This document shows positions 53,799-61,941 of a stretch of 64,000 nt of DNA, piece by piece; position 1 is the first letter of the stretch; each line of letters opens with the position of its first letter. The notes under the pieces are model-generated. The model had not been told where the DNA came from, ran no database searches, and was given only the letters and a program-made list of their open reading frames with translations. The stretch lies in assembly GCF_003852715.1 (NCBI RefSeq), contig NZ_RIAV01000004.1, positions 124,001 to 188,000 of the forward strand, written 5' to 3'. This DNA comes from Ectobacillus antri (GTDB lineage: Bacteria > Bacillota > Bacilli > Bacillales > Bacillaceae_G). A program made the translations under genes and the position numbers.

Positions 53799-54338
53799 AT
53801 GTTTCTTTTGCAAGTAGATGAAGAAATCCAAATTAAGTTGTTAATGCCAAAAGACGCTACAGCCTTAACAACAGTATTGTGTGCGAACCAGGAGCATTTG
53901 AAGACGTGGCTGCCGTGGGCTGTGGAAATACCGTCTGTTTCTACATATGAGAAGGAAATCATCCCTTCCTGGCTACAAAAATTTGCGGATAACAACGGAT
54001 TTGAAGCAGGGATTTTTTATAAGAATAAGCTTGTTGGAATGGCTGGCTTACATTATATAGATTGGCGGAACAAGACGACAGAACTCGGTTACTGATTAAG
54101 TTCGGACTATAATGGGAAGGGAATTATGACAAAAACAGTCGAGTTTTTGGTGCGTTATTGTCATGAAGAATTAGATATTAACCGAGTTACGATTCGTGCG
54201 GCTGTCGGGAACGAAAAAAGTCGTGCAATTCCATTTCGATTGGGTTTTCATGAAGAAGGCATCACTAGAGCGGCACAGTTCATTCAAGGGAAATATCATG
54301 ATGTAATCAGTTACAGTTTATTGCAAGCTGATCGATAG
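53799..54338 (+). pseudogene. GNAT acetyltransferase broken by an in-frame TGA
   Basis: Two same-frame pieces make one RimJ/RimL-like GNAT. The N-terminal part ends TTELGY then TGA (54093-54095), and the frame continues LSSDYNGKGIMTKTVEF to the normal end YHDVISYSLLQ. Family members have ELGYWL at this point, so TGG (Trp) to TGA is the simple explanation. Acetyl-CoA loop residues (NGKG) are in the second part. ATG 53799 has AAAGGGGG upstream. A restart at ATG 54126 would lack the fold core. Confidence 0.85.
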
Positions 54339-54360
54339 GAATAAAAACCTGATTCCAGAG

Positions 54361-54384
54361 AAGAGCGCGAATAAGCGCTCTTTG
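54361..54384 (+). terminator. Terminator after the GNAT pseudogene
   Basis: 8 bp stem AAGAGCGC / GCGCTCTT with loop GAATAA, then TG TT. Confidence 0.75.
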
Positions 54385-54457
54385 TTATGGAATACTATAG
54401 AGAGATATTTAGATTATAGTAAGAATTTTTTTTCTAGTGCGACTATTTTTATATCTA

Positions 54458-54487
54458 TTGCGATAGCTTTATGGAATTCATTATAAT
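54458..54487 (+). promoter_or_regulatory. Sigma-A promoter of the amino acid symporter
   Basis: TTGCGA (54458-54463), 18 bp, TATAAT (54482-54487); start about 54494. Confidence 0.65.
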
Positions 54488-54501
54488 GAAAAGTGTGTGA
54501 G

Positions 54502-54529
54502 AAAATATGACGCCAGCGCGTCATATTTT
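54502..54529 (+). promoter_or_regulatory. Hairpin in the symporter mRNA leader
   Basis: Perfect 12 bp stem AAAATATGACGC / GCGTCATATTTT with loop CAGC, beginning about 8 nt after the predicted start. It may stabilise or regulate the mRNA. Confidence 0.5.
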
Positions 54530-54587
54530 ATGACTTGAAAAAGTAGACACACTTATCTTAACTTATAGAAACAAGGGGTGCATACAT

Positions 54588-55997
54588 ATGGAATTCATCC
54601 AATCATTTGTTGGCTCTGTAAATGATTTGTTATGGTCTAAACTGCTTATTGCGTTATTAATTGCAGTAGGTCTATATTTTACAGTGCGTACAAAATTTGT
54701 CCAGTTTCGTTTGTTTAATGAAATGCTTCGTCTCTTAGGAGAGGGCGCAAGTACTGTAGGGCAAACAACGAAGGGAATTTCTTCTTTCCAAGCATTTTGT
54801 ATCAGTACCGCTTCTCGTGTTGGGATTGGAAACTTGGCGGGTGTAGCAATGGCAATCTCACTTGGCGGTCCCGGCGCCGTATTTTGGATGTGGCTGATTG
54901 CTCTTATCGGTGGGGCTTCTGCATTTGTAGAAAGTACGTTGGCACAAATTTATAAAATAAAAGATGGTGATACATTCCGCGGAGGTCCAGCGTATTACAT
55001 GGAAAAAGCGCTTGGACAGCGCTGGATGGGTGCGTTATTTGCAGTTTTAATTACAATTTCTTTTGGACTTGTATTTAACTCTGTGCAAGCAAACACAATT
55101 TCTCTTGCATTCGAGACAGCTTTTGATACAAACAGACTCGTGGTGGGATTGGTCGTTACAGCTATTTTCGCTTTTATTGTTTTCGGCGGTGTAAAACGCA
55201 TTGCGCGTATGTCGGAGTACATTGTTATTGTCATGGCTTTATTATACATCGGTATTGCTATCGTAATTGTTGTTATGAATATTGCTGAAGTACCAGCAAT
55301 GTTTGCATTGATTTTCAAGAGTGCTTTTGGTTTAGAAGAAGCTGTTGGCGGTTCTATCGGTGCAGCAATTATGATGGGAGTAAAACGCGGTTTATTCTCA
55401 AATGAAGCAGGTATGGGTAGTGCCCCAAACGCGGCTGCCACTGCGAGTGTAAGTCACCCTGTAAAGCAAGGACTAGTACAATCTTTAGGGGTATTTGTAG
55501 ACACGATTTTAATTTGTAGCTGTACAGCGTTTATCGTCTTACTTTCCGGTAAGTATACAGACACAAAATTAGAGGGTATTGCCCTTACGCAAGCAGCGCT
55601 AGGATCGCATATTGGAGATTGGGCAGCAAGCTTTGTTGCAATCATTATCTTACTGTTTGCTTTCAGTTCATTAGTAGGGAATTATTACTACGGTGAGACA
55701 AATATTGAGTTTTTAAATGCAAATAAAGCATGGTTATATGTATATCGCTTTGCTGTAATCGGTATGATTTTATTTGGTTCTGTAGCAAAAATTCAAATTG
55801 TTTGGGATTTAGCAGATTTATTTATGGGACTAATGGCAATCGTAAACCTAATTGCGATTATATTGCTTGGAAAGATTGCATTTGCGGCGCTTAATGATTA
55901 TGTGAAACAGAAGAAAGCGGGTAAAAACCCTGTGTTCTATTCAGATACAATTGAAGGATTGCAGCATGTAGAGAGCTGGGAGCGTTCGCCGAAATAA
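54588..55997 (+). CDS. Alanine/glycine:cation symporter (AGCS family)
   Basis: 469 residues, about eleven membrane helices. AGCS motifs: TASRVGIGNLAGVAMAISLG, DGDTFRGGPAYYMEKALG and KRGLFSNEAGMGSAPNAAAT. Na+- or H+-coupled uptake of alanine, glycine or glutamine. ATG after AAGGGGTG. Single-gene unit with its own promoter and terminator. Confidence 0.92.
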   Translation: MEFIQSFVGSVNDLLWSKLLIALLIAVGLYFTVRTKFVQFRLFNEMLRLLGEGASTVGQTTKGISSFQAFCISTASRVGIGNLAGVAMAISLGGPGAVFWMWLIALIGGASAFVESTLAQIYKIKDGDTFRGGPAYYMEKALGQRWMGALFAVLITISFGLVFNSVQANTISLAFETAFDTNRLVVGLVVTAIFAFIVFGGVKRIARMSEYIVIVMALLYIGIAIVIVVMNIAEVPAMFALIFKSAFGLEEAVGGSIGAAIMMGVKRGLFSNEAGMGSAPNAAATASVSHPVKQGLVQSLGVFVDTILICSCTAFIVLLSGKYTDTKLEGIALTQAALGSHIGDWAASFVAIIILLFAFSSLVGNYYYGETNIEFLNANKAWLYVYRFAVIGMILFGSVAKIQIVWDLADLFMGLMAIVNLIAIILLGKIAFAALNDYVKQKKAGKNPVFYSDTIEGLQHVESWERSPK

Positions 55998-56003
55998 ATA
56001 ACA

Positions 56004-56038
56004 AGCCATCAAGGGATATGACCTTGGTGGCTATTTTT
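56004..56038 (+). terminator. Terminator of the AGCS symporter
   Basis: 11 bp stem AGCCATCAAGG / CCTTGGTGGCT with one G-U, loop GATATGA, followed by ATTTTTAT. Confidence 0.82.
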
Positions 56039-56085
56039 ATATTCGCGGTATGAAAATGATGGTAAAATGAGTACGGAGGTGGAAG

Positions 56086-56739
56086 ATGATAAAAGGTGTT
56101 ATCTTTGATTTTGACGGTCTCTTAGTTGACACAGAAAGTATTTGGTTTGAAGCATTTCGCGAAGCGCTTCAAGCGTATGGAATGGATTTAACCGTGGAAC
56201 AGTTTTCTAAAGTAATTGGTACGCATGACGCTGAGTTATATGAAATGATTGAAAAGGGTACAAAGAAGCCTGTGGAAAGAGAGGTTTTGCTACAAGAAGT
56301 GGACGATATCTTTCGAATGAAAATGGGTGAGCCTTCTCTTCGCGCGGGTGTTGTAGAGTACTTAGAGGAAGCAAAAGAAAGTGGCCTTCGCATAGCACTT
56401 GCTTCGAGCTCAAAACGCGCATGGATTGAAGGATTTTTGACACGCCTTGGTGTTCTTCACTATTTTGAAGTGCTGAAAACAAAAGAAGACGTAGAACACG
56501 TTAAGCCTGATCCTGCATTATACATAAAAGCATACGAAGCGCTTGGTTTACAGGCTCATGAGTGCGTAGCATTTGAAGACTCGTTAAACGGGTTAATGGC
56601 AGCAAGAGCAGCCGGTTTACATTGTGTAATTGTTCCTAACTCGGTAACGGCACATCTGCCATTTGTGGATTACAGCCATCGAATTGAATCCATGAGTGAC
56701 TATCAGTTAAAACATGTTTTACAGTTGTTACCTATATAG
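56086..56739 (+). CDS. HAD family phosphatase, beta-phosphoglucomutase-like
   Basis: 217 residues: motif I FDFDGLLVDTES, motif II ALASSSKRAW, motif III VKPDPALY and motif IV AFEDSLNG. The cap domain is the small helical type of sugar-phosphate phosphatases (YhcW/PGMB group). Lacks evidence for a specific substrate. ATG after GGAGGTGG. Confidence 0.88.
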   Translation: MIKGVIFDFDGLLVDTESIWFEAFREALQAYGMDLTVEQFSKVIGTHDAELYEMIEKGTKKPVEREVLLQEVDDIFRMKMGEPSLRAGVVEYLEEAKESGLRIALASSSKRAWIEGFLTRLGVLHYFEVLKTKEDVEHVKPDPALYIKAYEALGLQAHECVAFEDSLNGLMAARAAGLHCVIVPNSVTAHLPFVDYSHRIESMSDYQLKHVLQLLPI

Positions 56740-56779
56740 GATGGGTAATCATCTTTTGGTATGTAAACTTAAACAAGCA

Positions 56780-56801
56780 TAGCCCAATGAAAATTGGGCT
56801 A
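56780..56801. terminator. Hairpin between convergent HAD and YczE-type genes
   Basis: 9 bp stem TAGCCCAAT / ATTGGGCTA with a GAAA tetraloop; little T-run on either side. Confidence 0.65.
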
Positions 56802-57407
56802 TTGCTGAAAACTGCGCTTTTTTAACATTTGTTCAAACATCGGATAAAAGAACTGTACAACGAAGCCGAGAGAGAGTGTTACAATAATCGTTCCGATGCC
56901 GATGGCTCCTTTAAATAAAAAAGCAAGTAATAGCGCAAAGCTTTCACTAATAATACGAGAAGTGCGCAGATTTAAGTTAAAACGCGTATGAATAGCAACC
57001 ATTAACGTATCCATGGGACTAGAAGGAAACTTTGCTTGTAAGTAAACGGCAACACCGATACCCATTGTTAAAATACCAGACAATAAGGATGTATATTGCA
57101 GCAATGCTGCTTGTGGCGAAAAGTCTTTTAAAACAATGAGAAGCCAAAAATCAATTAACATACCAATTACAAAAATGGTAGCGGCGGCCAACACTTCCGG
57201 ACGCTTTTTCAGTAGAAATGCGTTAAGGAAAATAAGAATAATACCATTAATAAATACACATGTTCCAACCGTTAACCCAAACATCTTAGATTCACCAACT
57301 GCAAGCGCATCCCATGCAGAGGCACCTAAATTTGATTTAATAATAAGTGCTACACCTAAAGTCAATACCAAAAGTCCAAGCGTAAAAAAAGAAAATCTCT
57401 CTTTCAT
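56799..57407 (-). CDS. YczE/YitT-type integral membrane protein
   Basis: 202 residues, about five membrane helices, with FFTLGLLVLTLGVALIIKSN, LGASAWDALAVG and KFPSSPMDTLMVAIHTRFNL, typical of the YczE/YyaS family. Function of the family is unclear. ATG with AAGGAGCATAT. The promoter region carries overlapping palindromes. Confidence 0.82.
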   Translation of the reverse strand: MKERFSFFTLGLLVLTLGVALIIKSNLGASAWDALAVGESKMFGLTVGTCVFINGIILIFLNAFLLKKRPEVLAAATIFVIGMLIDFWLLIVLKDFSPQAALLQYTSLLSGILTMGIGVAVYLQAKFPSSPMDTLMVAIHTRFNLNLRTSRIISESFALLLAFLFKGAIGIGTIIVTLSLGFVVQFFYPMFEQMLKKRSFQQ

Positions 57408-57436
57408 ACATATGCTCCTTACATATATAATCTATC

Positions 57437-57452
57437 TGACGTCAGACGTCTG
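57437..57452. promoter_or_regulatory. Overlapping palindromes, candidate operator
   Basis: CTGACGTCAG (57437-57446) and CAGACGTCTG (57443-57452) overlap by four bases, 30 bp upstream of the YczE-type start. Such compact repeats often bind TetR- or MarR-type repressors (inference). Confidence 0.45.
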
Positions 57453-57553
57453 ATGAAATTCTATATAAATCATACGGAAAGTGCTTTCAAAATGCAATAT
57501 AAATTTTATGACAATCTATAGTATGAGCTTGCAGCAACTGTTTCATGCCAAGA

Positions 57554-57583
57554 TTGAAGGTCCATGATAATAACAGTTATAAT
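57554..57583 (+). promoter_or_regulatory. Sigma-A promoter of topB
   Basis: TTGAAG (57554-57559), 18 bp, TATAAT (57578-57583); start about 57590. Confidence 0.6.
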
Positions 57584-57612
57584 AGAAAGGTAAACAAAGG
57601 GAAGGTGTTGTA

Positions 57613-59763
57613 ATGAAGGTTTTAATTGCAGAAAAGCCAGATCAAGCCATGAAGCTAGCAGCTCCGTTTACTTATAAAAAACGAGATGGTTATATAGAAG
57701 TTGCACCTAATTCTTATTTTCCAAACGGTGCATACTTTACATGGGCTGTAGGGCACATTTGTGAGTTGCTTGCCCCGGAAGAATACGATGCTTCCTGGAA
57801 ACGCTGGAGCGTTACTACGCTTCCTATGATTCCGCAAGCATTTCAGTATAAAGTTACAAAATCTAAAGCAAAGCAGTTCAACGTCATTCGAGGCCTGCTC
57901 AAAAGGTCAGAAATAAAGGAGATTATTCATGCTGGTGATGCTGGACGAGAAGGAGAGTTAATTGTACGAACGATTATTAAAGTAGCAGGTGTTCGTAAAC
58001 CTATGAAACGGCTCTGGATTTCATCTTTAACAGAGAAAGCTGTGAAGGAAGGGTTTGCAAATTTACGATCTGAAGCAGACACACGTAATCTATACGAGGA
58101 GGCGTACAGCCGGGCATGTGCGGATTGGTTAGTGGGAATGAATGCTTCCCGTATATATACGATCTTAATGAAACAACATGGCATTTCGGACGTGTTTTCA
58201 GCAGGGCGTGTGCAAACGCCAACGTTAGCTTTAGTTGTGAAGCGAGAAAAGGAGATTGCTGCGTTTGTCTCAAAGCCGTTTTGGGAAGTAATTGCTAAGT
58301 TTAATATAGATGGAAAGCGATACGAAGGAAAATGGCATAGAGAACAGGAAACGCGCATTGATCATGCGGAAATGGCAGCAAAAATTGCTGCGTTTTGTCA
58401 AGGAAAGCCGGCACGGGTAAAGGAGTTAGAGATTGAAAGAAAAGAGTTTCACCCCCCGTATCTATTCAATTTGTCTTCACTGCAAGCGACAGCAAACCGT
58501 GCTTTCAAGTTTTCTCCTAAAAAAACGTTAGATGTTGCCCAAAGTCTATATACAAAAGGATATTTGTCGTATCCGCGCTCAGATTCAAGCTTTGTCACAA
58601 AAGGTGAAGCGGCAGGGTTTCCACATATTTTGGAGCAGCTCAGTAAGCAAACGACATATCAGTCGTATTTTCCAACTCCAATTGCTTCTATCCTTACGAA
58701 TAAGCGTTATGTAAATGAAAAGAAGGTCACTGATCATTACGCCATCATTCCAACGGAACAGGTACCGAATGTGGCAAAGCTAAGTAGTGATGAATACAAA
58801 ATATATGACCTCGTTGCAAAGAGGCTCATTGCAGCTCATTATCCTGTTGCTATATTTGATTATACAACGGTGTCTACCCTCGTAGATGAGCGTGCAACCT
58901 TTATTTCAAAAGGAAAGCAACAAATACAAGAAGGCTGGCGCAGGGTATTATATGGAGAAGGAAAGGAAGAAGAGGAAGACGTATTGCTCCCTCTTTTAGA
59001 AAAGGGTGAAACAGGTTACGTTGAAAAAGCAACTGTCAAAGAAGGAAAAACGCAGCCACCTAAGCGTTATACGGAAGGTCAACTTATCACGCTGATGAAA
59101 ACGGCTGGGAAAGTACTAGAGGATGAGCAGCTAGAAAAGGTGCTTCATAAAACAGAAGGACTTGGTACAGAAGCCACACGTGCTGGCATTATTACGATGC
59201 TAAAAGATCGTAACTATATTTCAGTTCAAAAGAACCAAGTATTTGCAACAGAGAAAGGCATACTTCTCGTTGAAGCAATTGGGGATCAAATTCTGGCTTC
59301 GCCGGAAATGACAGCACGCTGGGAGCAGCGCCTCGGTGAAATTGGCCAGGGGCAGGCGGATGCGGCAATGTTTATGGAGCAAGCGAAAAAGCTGGCTGCT
59401 AAGATTGTAGAGCATGCAGTAACGCAGTCAGCTACATGGGACTTTAGTCAAATTGATAAAGAACAATATCAGTCAAGGCGTCCGGGCAAAAAAGAGTTTA
59501 CACCGATTGGGGCGTGTAAAAAATGCGAGGGACAAATTGTAGATAAGGGCACATTTTACGGGTGTTCGAATTACACCAAAACAAAGTGCGATTTTACGCT
59601 TTCTAAAAAAATTCTAGGTAAAACCATCTCACAGGCAAATGCAAAGAAGCTGCTAAAAGGGGAGCTGACAAGCTTAATCAAGGGCTTTAAAAAAGGGGAT
59701 AAAGTGTTTGATGCTAAGCTCGGGTTTACAGATAACAAAATCCAATTCATATTTGAAAAATAA
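57613..59763 (+). CDS. topB: DNA topoisomerase III
   Basis: 716 residues. Toprim domain (VLIAEKPDQAMKLAAPFT; HAGDAGREGELIVRTI with DxD-like acidic residues), core with SAGRVQTPTLALVV, catalytic Tyr in GYLSYPRSDSSF, and a C-terminal CxxC zinc-ribbon (CKKCEGQ ... GCSNYTKTKC). Type IA enzyme that decatenates single-strand-containing DNA. ATG with AAGGGAAGGTG. Confidence 0.95.
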   Translation: MKVLIAEKPDQAMKLAAPFTYKKRDGYIEVAPNSYFPNGAYFTWAVGHICELLAPEEYDASWKRWSVTTLPMIPQAFQYKVTKSKAKQFNVIRGLLKRSEIKEIIHAGDAGREGELIVRTIIKVAGVRKPMKRLWISSLTEKAVKEGFANLRSEADTRNLYEEAYSRACADWLVGMNASRIYTILMKQHGISDVFSAGRVQTPTLALVVKREKEIAAFVSKPFWEVIAKFNIDGKRYEGKWHREQETRIDHAEMAAKIAAFCQGKPARVKELEIERKEFHPPYLFNLSSLQATANRAFKFSPKKTLDVAQSLYTKGYLSYPRSDSSFVTKGEAAGFPHILEQLSKQTTYQSYFPTPIASILTNKRYVNEKKVTDHYAIIPTEQVPNVAKLSSDEYKIYDLVAKRLIAAHYPVAIFDYTTVSTLVDERATFISKGKQQIQEGWRRVLYGEGKEEEEDVLLPLLEKGETGYVEKATVKEGKTQPPKRYTEGQLITLMKTAGKVLEDEQLEKVLHKTEGLGTEATRAGIITMLKDRNYISVQKNQVFATEKGILLVEAIGDQILASPEMTARWEQRLGEIGQGQADAAMFMEQAKKLAAKIVEHAVTQSATWDFSQIDKEQYQSRRPGKKEFTPIGACKKCEGQIVDKGTFYGCSNYTKTKCDFTLSKKILGKTISQANAKKLLKGELTSLIKGFKKGDKVFDAKLGFTDNKIQFIFEK

Positions 59764-59804
59764 AAAAGTCTAATGTCTTAGCTGTTTCCCCCTTTTGTCT
59801 TTTA

Positions 59805-59818
59805 TGGAAAGGTTTCCA
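59805..59818 (+). promoter_or_regulatory. CcpA cre-like site upstream of pgmB
   Basis: TGGAAAGGTTTCCA is a near-palindrome matching the cre consensus TGnAAnCGnTnnCA at all fixed positions but one. It lies 64 bp before pgmB and suggests catabolite control. Confidence 0.6.
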
Positions 59819-59881
59819 TTCCAATCTTTGTACAAAAGTGATAGCATAGAATGGTAGGATACCGAAAGTGAGGAAATCAAT

Positions 59882-60556
59882 ATGACAAAGCAAGTACAAG
59901 CATTTATTTTTGATTTAGATGGTGTCATCACAGATAGTGCAGAACACCATTACTTAGCTTGGAAGCAACTAGGGCAAGAGTTACATATTCCGTTTGATCG
60001 AGAGTTTAACGAGCAGTTAAAAGGCGTTAGCCGCATGGATTCATTAGAGCGTATTTTAGCGCTTGGCAATCGTCAACATGATTTTACAGCAGAAGAAAAG
60101 GAAGCGCTCGCTACAAAGAAGAATGAACATTATAAAGAGTTGATTAAGGGTATTACGGAAGCAGATATCTTACCAGGTATCACAGAGCTTCTTGCAGATA
60201 TTCGCAAGCATGGTCTAAAGGTAGGCTTGGCCTCGGCTAGTAAAAATGCATTTGTTGTGATTGATCGTCTTGGTGTCGGTGAACATTTTCATTACATTGT
60301 AGACGCGGCAAAAGTGGCAAAGGGTAAGCCAGACCCTGAAATATTTTTAAAGGCTGCGGACGCATTAGGTGTTCCTTATGAAAATTGTATTGGAGTAGAG
60401 GATGCAGAGGCAGGTATTGAAGCGATTAAAGCAGCTGGTATGTTTGCTGTTGGTGTAGGAACACCAGAGTCTATGGCGAAAGCTGATTATGTTGTTTCTG
60501 GAACGAGCGAACTGAGGTATGATGAAATTATTGCCCGTTTTCAGCAAACAAAATAA
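59882..60556 (+). CDS. pgmB: Beta-phosphoglucomutase
   Basis: 224 residues, HAD fold: nucleophile and acid/base in FIFDLDGVITDSAEHHYLAW, substrate-binding KGVSRMDSLERIL, GLASASKNAF, KGKPDPEIF and GVEDAEAGIEAIKAAG, all typical of PgmB. Converts beta-glucose-1-phosphate to glucose-6-phosphate. Usually in a maltose/trehalose phosphorylase operon, but no such gene is adjacent here. ATG with GAGGAAA upstream. Confidence 0.92.
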   Translation: MTKQVQAFIFDLDGVITDSAEHHYLAWKQLGQELHIPFDREFNEQLKGVSRMDSLERILALGNRQHDFTAEEKEALATKKNEHYKELIKGITEADILPGITELLADIRKHGLKVGLASASKNAFVVIDRLGVGEHFHYIVDAAKVAKGKPDPEIFLKAADALGVPYENCIGVEDAEAGIEAIKAAGMFAVGVGTPESMAKADYVVSGTSELRYDEIIARFQQTK

Positions 60557-60568
60557 AACAGCATATGC

Positions 60569-60604
60569 AAAACAAGCGAGGACATTTCAGTTCTCGCTTG
60601 TTTT
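60569..60604 (+). terminator. Terminator of pgmB
   Basis: 12 bp stem AAAACAAGCGAG / CTCGCTTGTTTT with a 12 nt loop. Confidence 0.82.
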
Positions 60605-60745
60605 ACATAAAAATATGTACCAATGTCAGATGAATAGAAATGAATACAAGCATATTCTTCCTTAATATCTGTACACACATATGGACATTTCTTCCTCTCT
60701 TACATATAATTAAAAGTAATTCTAAACAGATCGGAGTGATGCATT

Positions 60746-60802
60746 ATGTTAATTGCACATATGAACCAAAAGAGTGAGGAAGGAACGGGCCGAACGAGAT
60801 AA
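60746..60802 (+). CDS. Putative leader peptide (18 aa) upstream of rsgA
   Basis: ORF MLIAHMNQKSEEGTGRTR with CGGAG 9 nt before the ATG, ending 40 nt before the rsgA start. Its last third encodes the left arm of a stem, so translation of the peptide could control folding around the rsgA ribosome site. Expression is not proven. Confidence 0.5.
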   Translation: MLIAHMNQKSEEGTGRTR

Positions 60803-60834
60803 TTGTCGCCGTGTCCTTCCATATAAAAGGGAGG
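60778..60834 (+). promoter_or_regulatory. Alternative hairpins controlling the rsgA ribosome site
   Basis: GGAAGGA (60778-60784) pairs with TCCTTCC (60814-60820), extended by ACGG/CCGT. The same CCTTCC can instead pair with the rsgA Shine-Dalgarno GGGAGG (60829-60834) across an 8 nt loop. The two structures exclude each other, as in translational attenuators. Confidence 0.5.
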
Positions 60835-60842
60835 ATATTATA

Positions 60843-61892
60843 TTGACATTGAATCATTTAGGTTGGGACGCTTATTTTGAATCACAACGTACGAAGGCAT
60901 ATGAGGTTGGGCGGGTTGTACTTGAGCATAAACATATGTATCGAATCGTATCCGATGACGGTGAATATTTGGGGGAATTGGCAGGTAAGTTTCGACATGA
61001 AGCAAGCGTAAAAAGTGATTATCCTGCAGTGGGTGACTGGGTTTGGATTACAAAGCTTCCAAATGAACAAAAAACGGTTATTCATGGTGTACTAACAAGA
61101 AAAAGTGCGTTTTCTCGTCAGGCTGCCGGCGAAAAAACCGAAGAACAGATTGTTGCAGCAAATGTTGATTATGTGTTTCTTGTAAACGCTTTAAATAAAG
61201 ATTTCAACTTACGTCGTATAGAGCGTTATCTCCTACTTGCATATGAAAGCGGAGCACTTCCGGTTATTGTGCTGACAAAGCAGGATTTATGTGAACAGGT
61301 TGATGTTCTTATAGAAGAAACAAGAAGCATTGCGTTTGGCGTAGATGTGTTTGCTGTTGATAGTGTAAGCGGAACAGGAATACAAGAGCTGAAAAGCTTT
61401 ATTAAAGATGGAAAAACAGTCGCGTTATTAGGTTCTTCAGGAGTAGGAAAATCAACTCTTTTGAATGCTCTTATTGGTGAAGAAGTTAGTAAAACAGGTG
61501 GCATTCGTGAGGGTGATGACAAAGGTCGCCATACAACAACTCATCGTGAGTTGTTCCGGCTCCCAGGAGGCGGTCTTGTAATTGACACGCCCGGTATGAG
61601 AGAGTTGCAACTATGGGAAGGAAGCAGCGCTGTAGATGCTACATTTACTGATATTGAGCAGCTTTCAAAAGTGTGTCGATTTTCAGACTGTAAGCATGAA
61701 ACAGAGCCAGGATGTGCGGTGCGGTATGCAATAGAGGAAGGGACTCTCGAGCTCGAGCGACTTACCAGTTACAATAAATTACAGCGAGAAATCGCCTATG
61801 CGGCTCGAAAGCAAAGTACAGTTCTCGCTCGTGAGGAACGCAATAAATGGAAACAAATTACGAAAAGTATGAGAAAAGGTAAACAGAAATAG
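60843..61892 (+). CDS. rsgA: Ribosome small subunit-dependent GTPase A (RsgA/YjeQ type)
   Basis: 349 residues: N-terminal OB-fold region, circularly permuted GTPase with TKQD (G4) before GSSGVGKSTLLNALIG (G1) and DTPGMREL (G3), then a zinc motif CRFSDCKHETEPGC. Acts in late 30S maturation. Length and the Arg/Lys-rich C-terminus suggest the longer YjeQ-type paralogue rather than the shorter RsgA usually beside prkC. TTG 60843 has AGGGAGG 8 nt upstream; in-frame codons upstream overlap the leader. Confidence 0.92.
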   Translation: MTLNHLGWDAYFESQRTKAYEVGRVVLEHKHMYRIVSDDGEYLGELAGKFRHEASVKSDYPAVGDWVWITKLPNEQKTVIHGVLTRKSAFSRQAAGEKTEEQIVAANVDYVFLVNALNKDFNLRRIERYLLLAYESGALPVIVLTKQDLCEQVDVLIEETRSIAFGVDVFAVDSVSGTGIQELKSFIKDGKTVALLGSSGVGKSTLLNALIGEEVSKTGGIREGDDKGRHTTTHRELFRLPGGGLVIDTPGMRELQLWEGSSAVDATFTDIEQLSKVCRFSDCKHETEPGCAVRYAIEEGTLELERLTSYNKLQREIAYAARKQSTVLAREERNKWKQITKSMRKGKQK

Positions 61893-61925
61893 GAAAATAC
61901 CTCGTCAAAAGACGAGGTATTTTCT
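61893..61925 (+). terminator. Terminator of rsgA
   Basis: Perfect 14 bp stem GAAAATACCTCGTC / GACGAGGTATTTTC with loop AAAA. The APH gene's ribosome site follows directly. Confidence 0.8.
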
Positions 61926-61941
61926 TGCGAGGAGGATAGAT

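Noticed and set aside
54093-54095. TGA read as selenocysteine in the GNAT gene
   Set aside because: No reason for Sec in GNAT proteins and no SECIS-like stem seen; Trp is the family residue, so a nonsense change is simpler.
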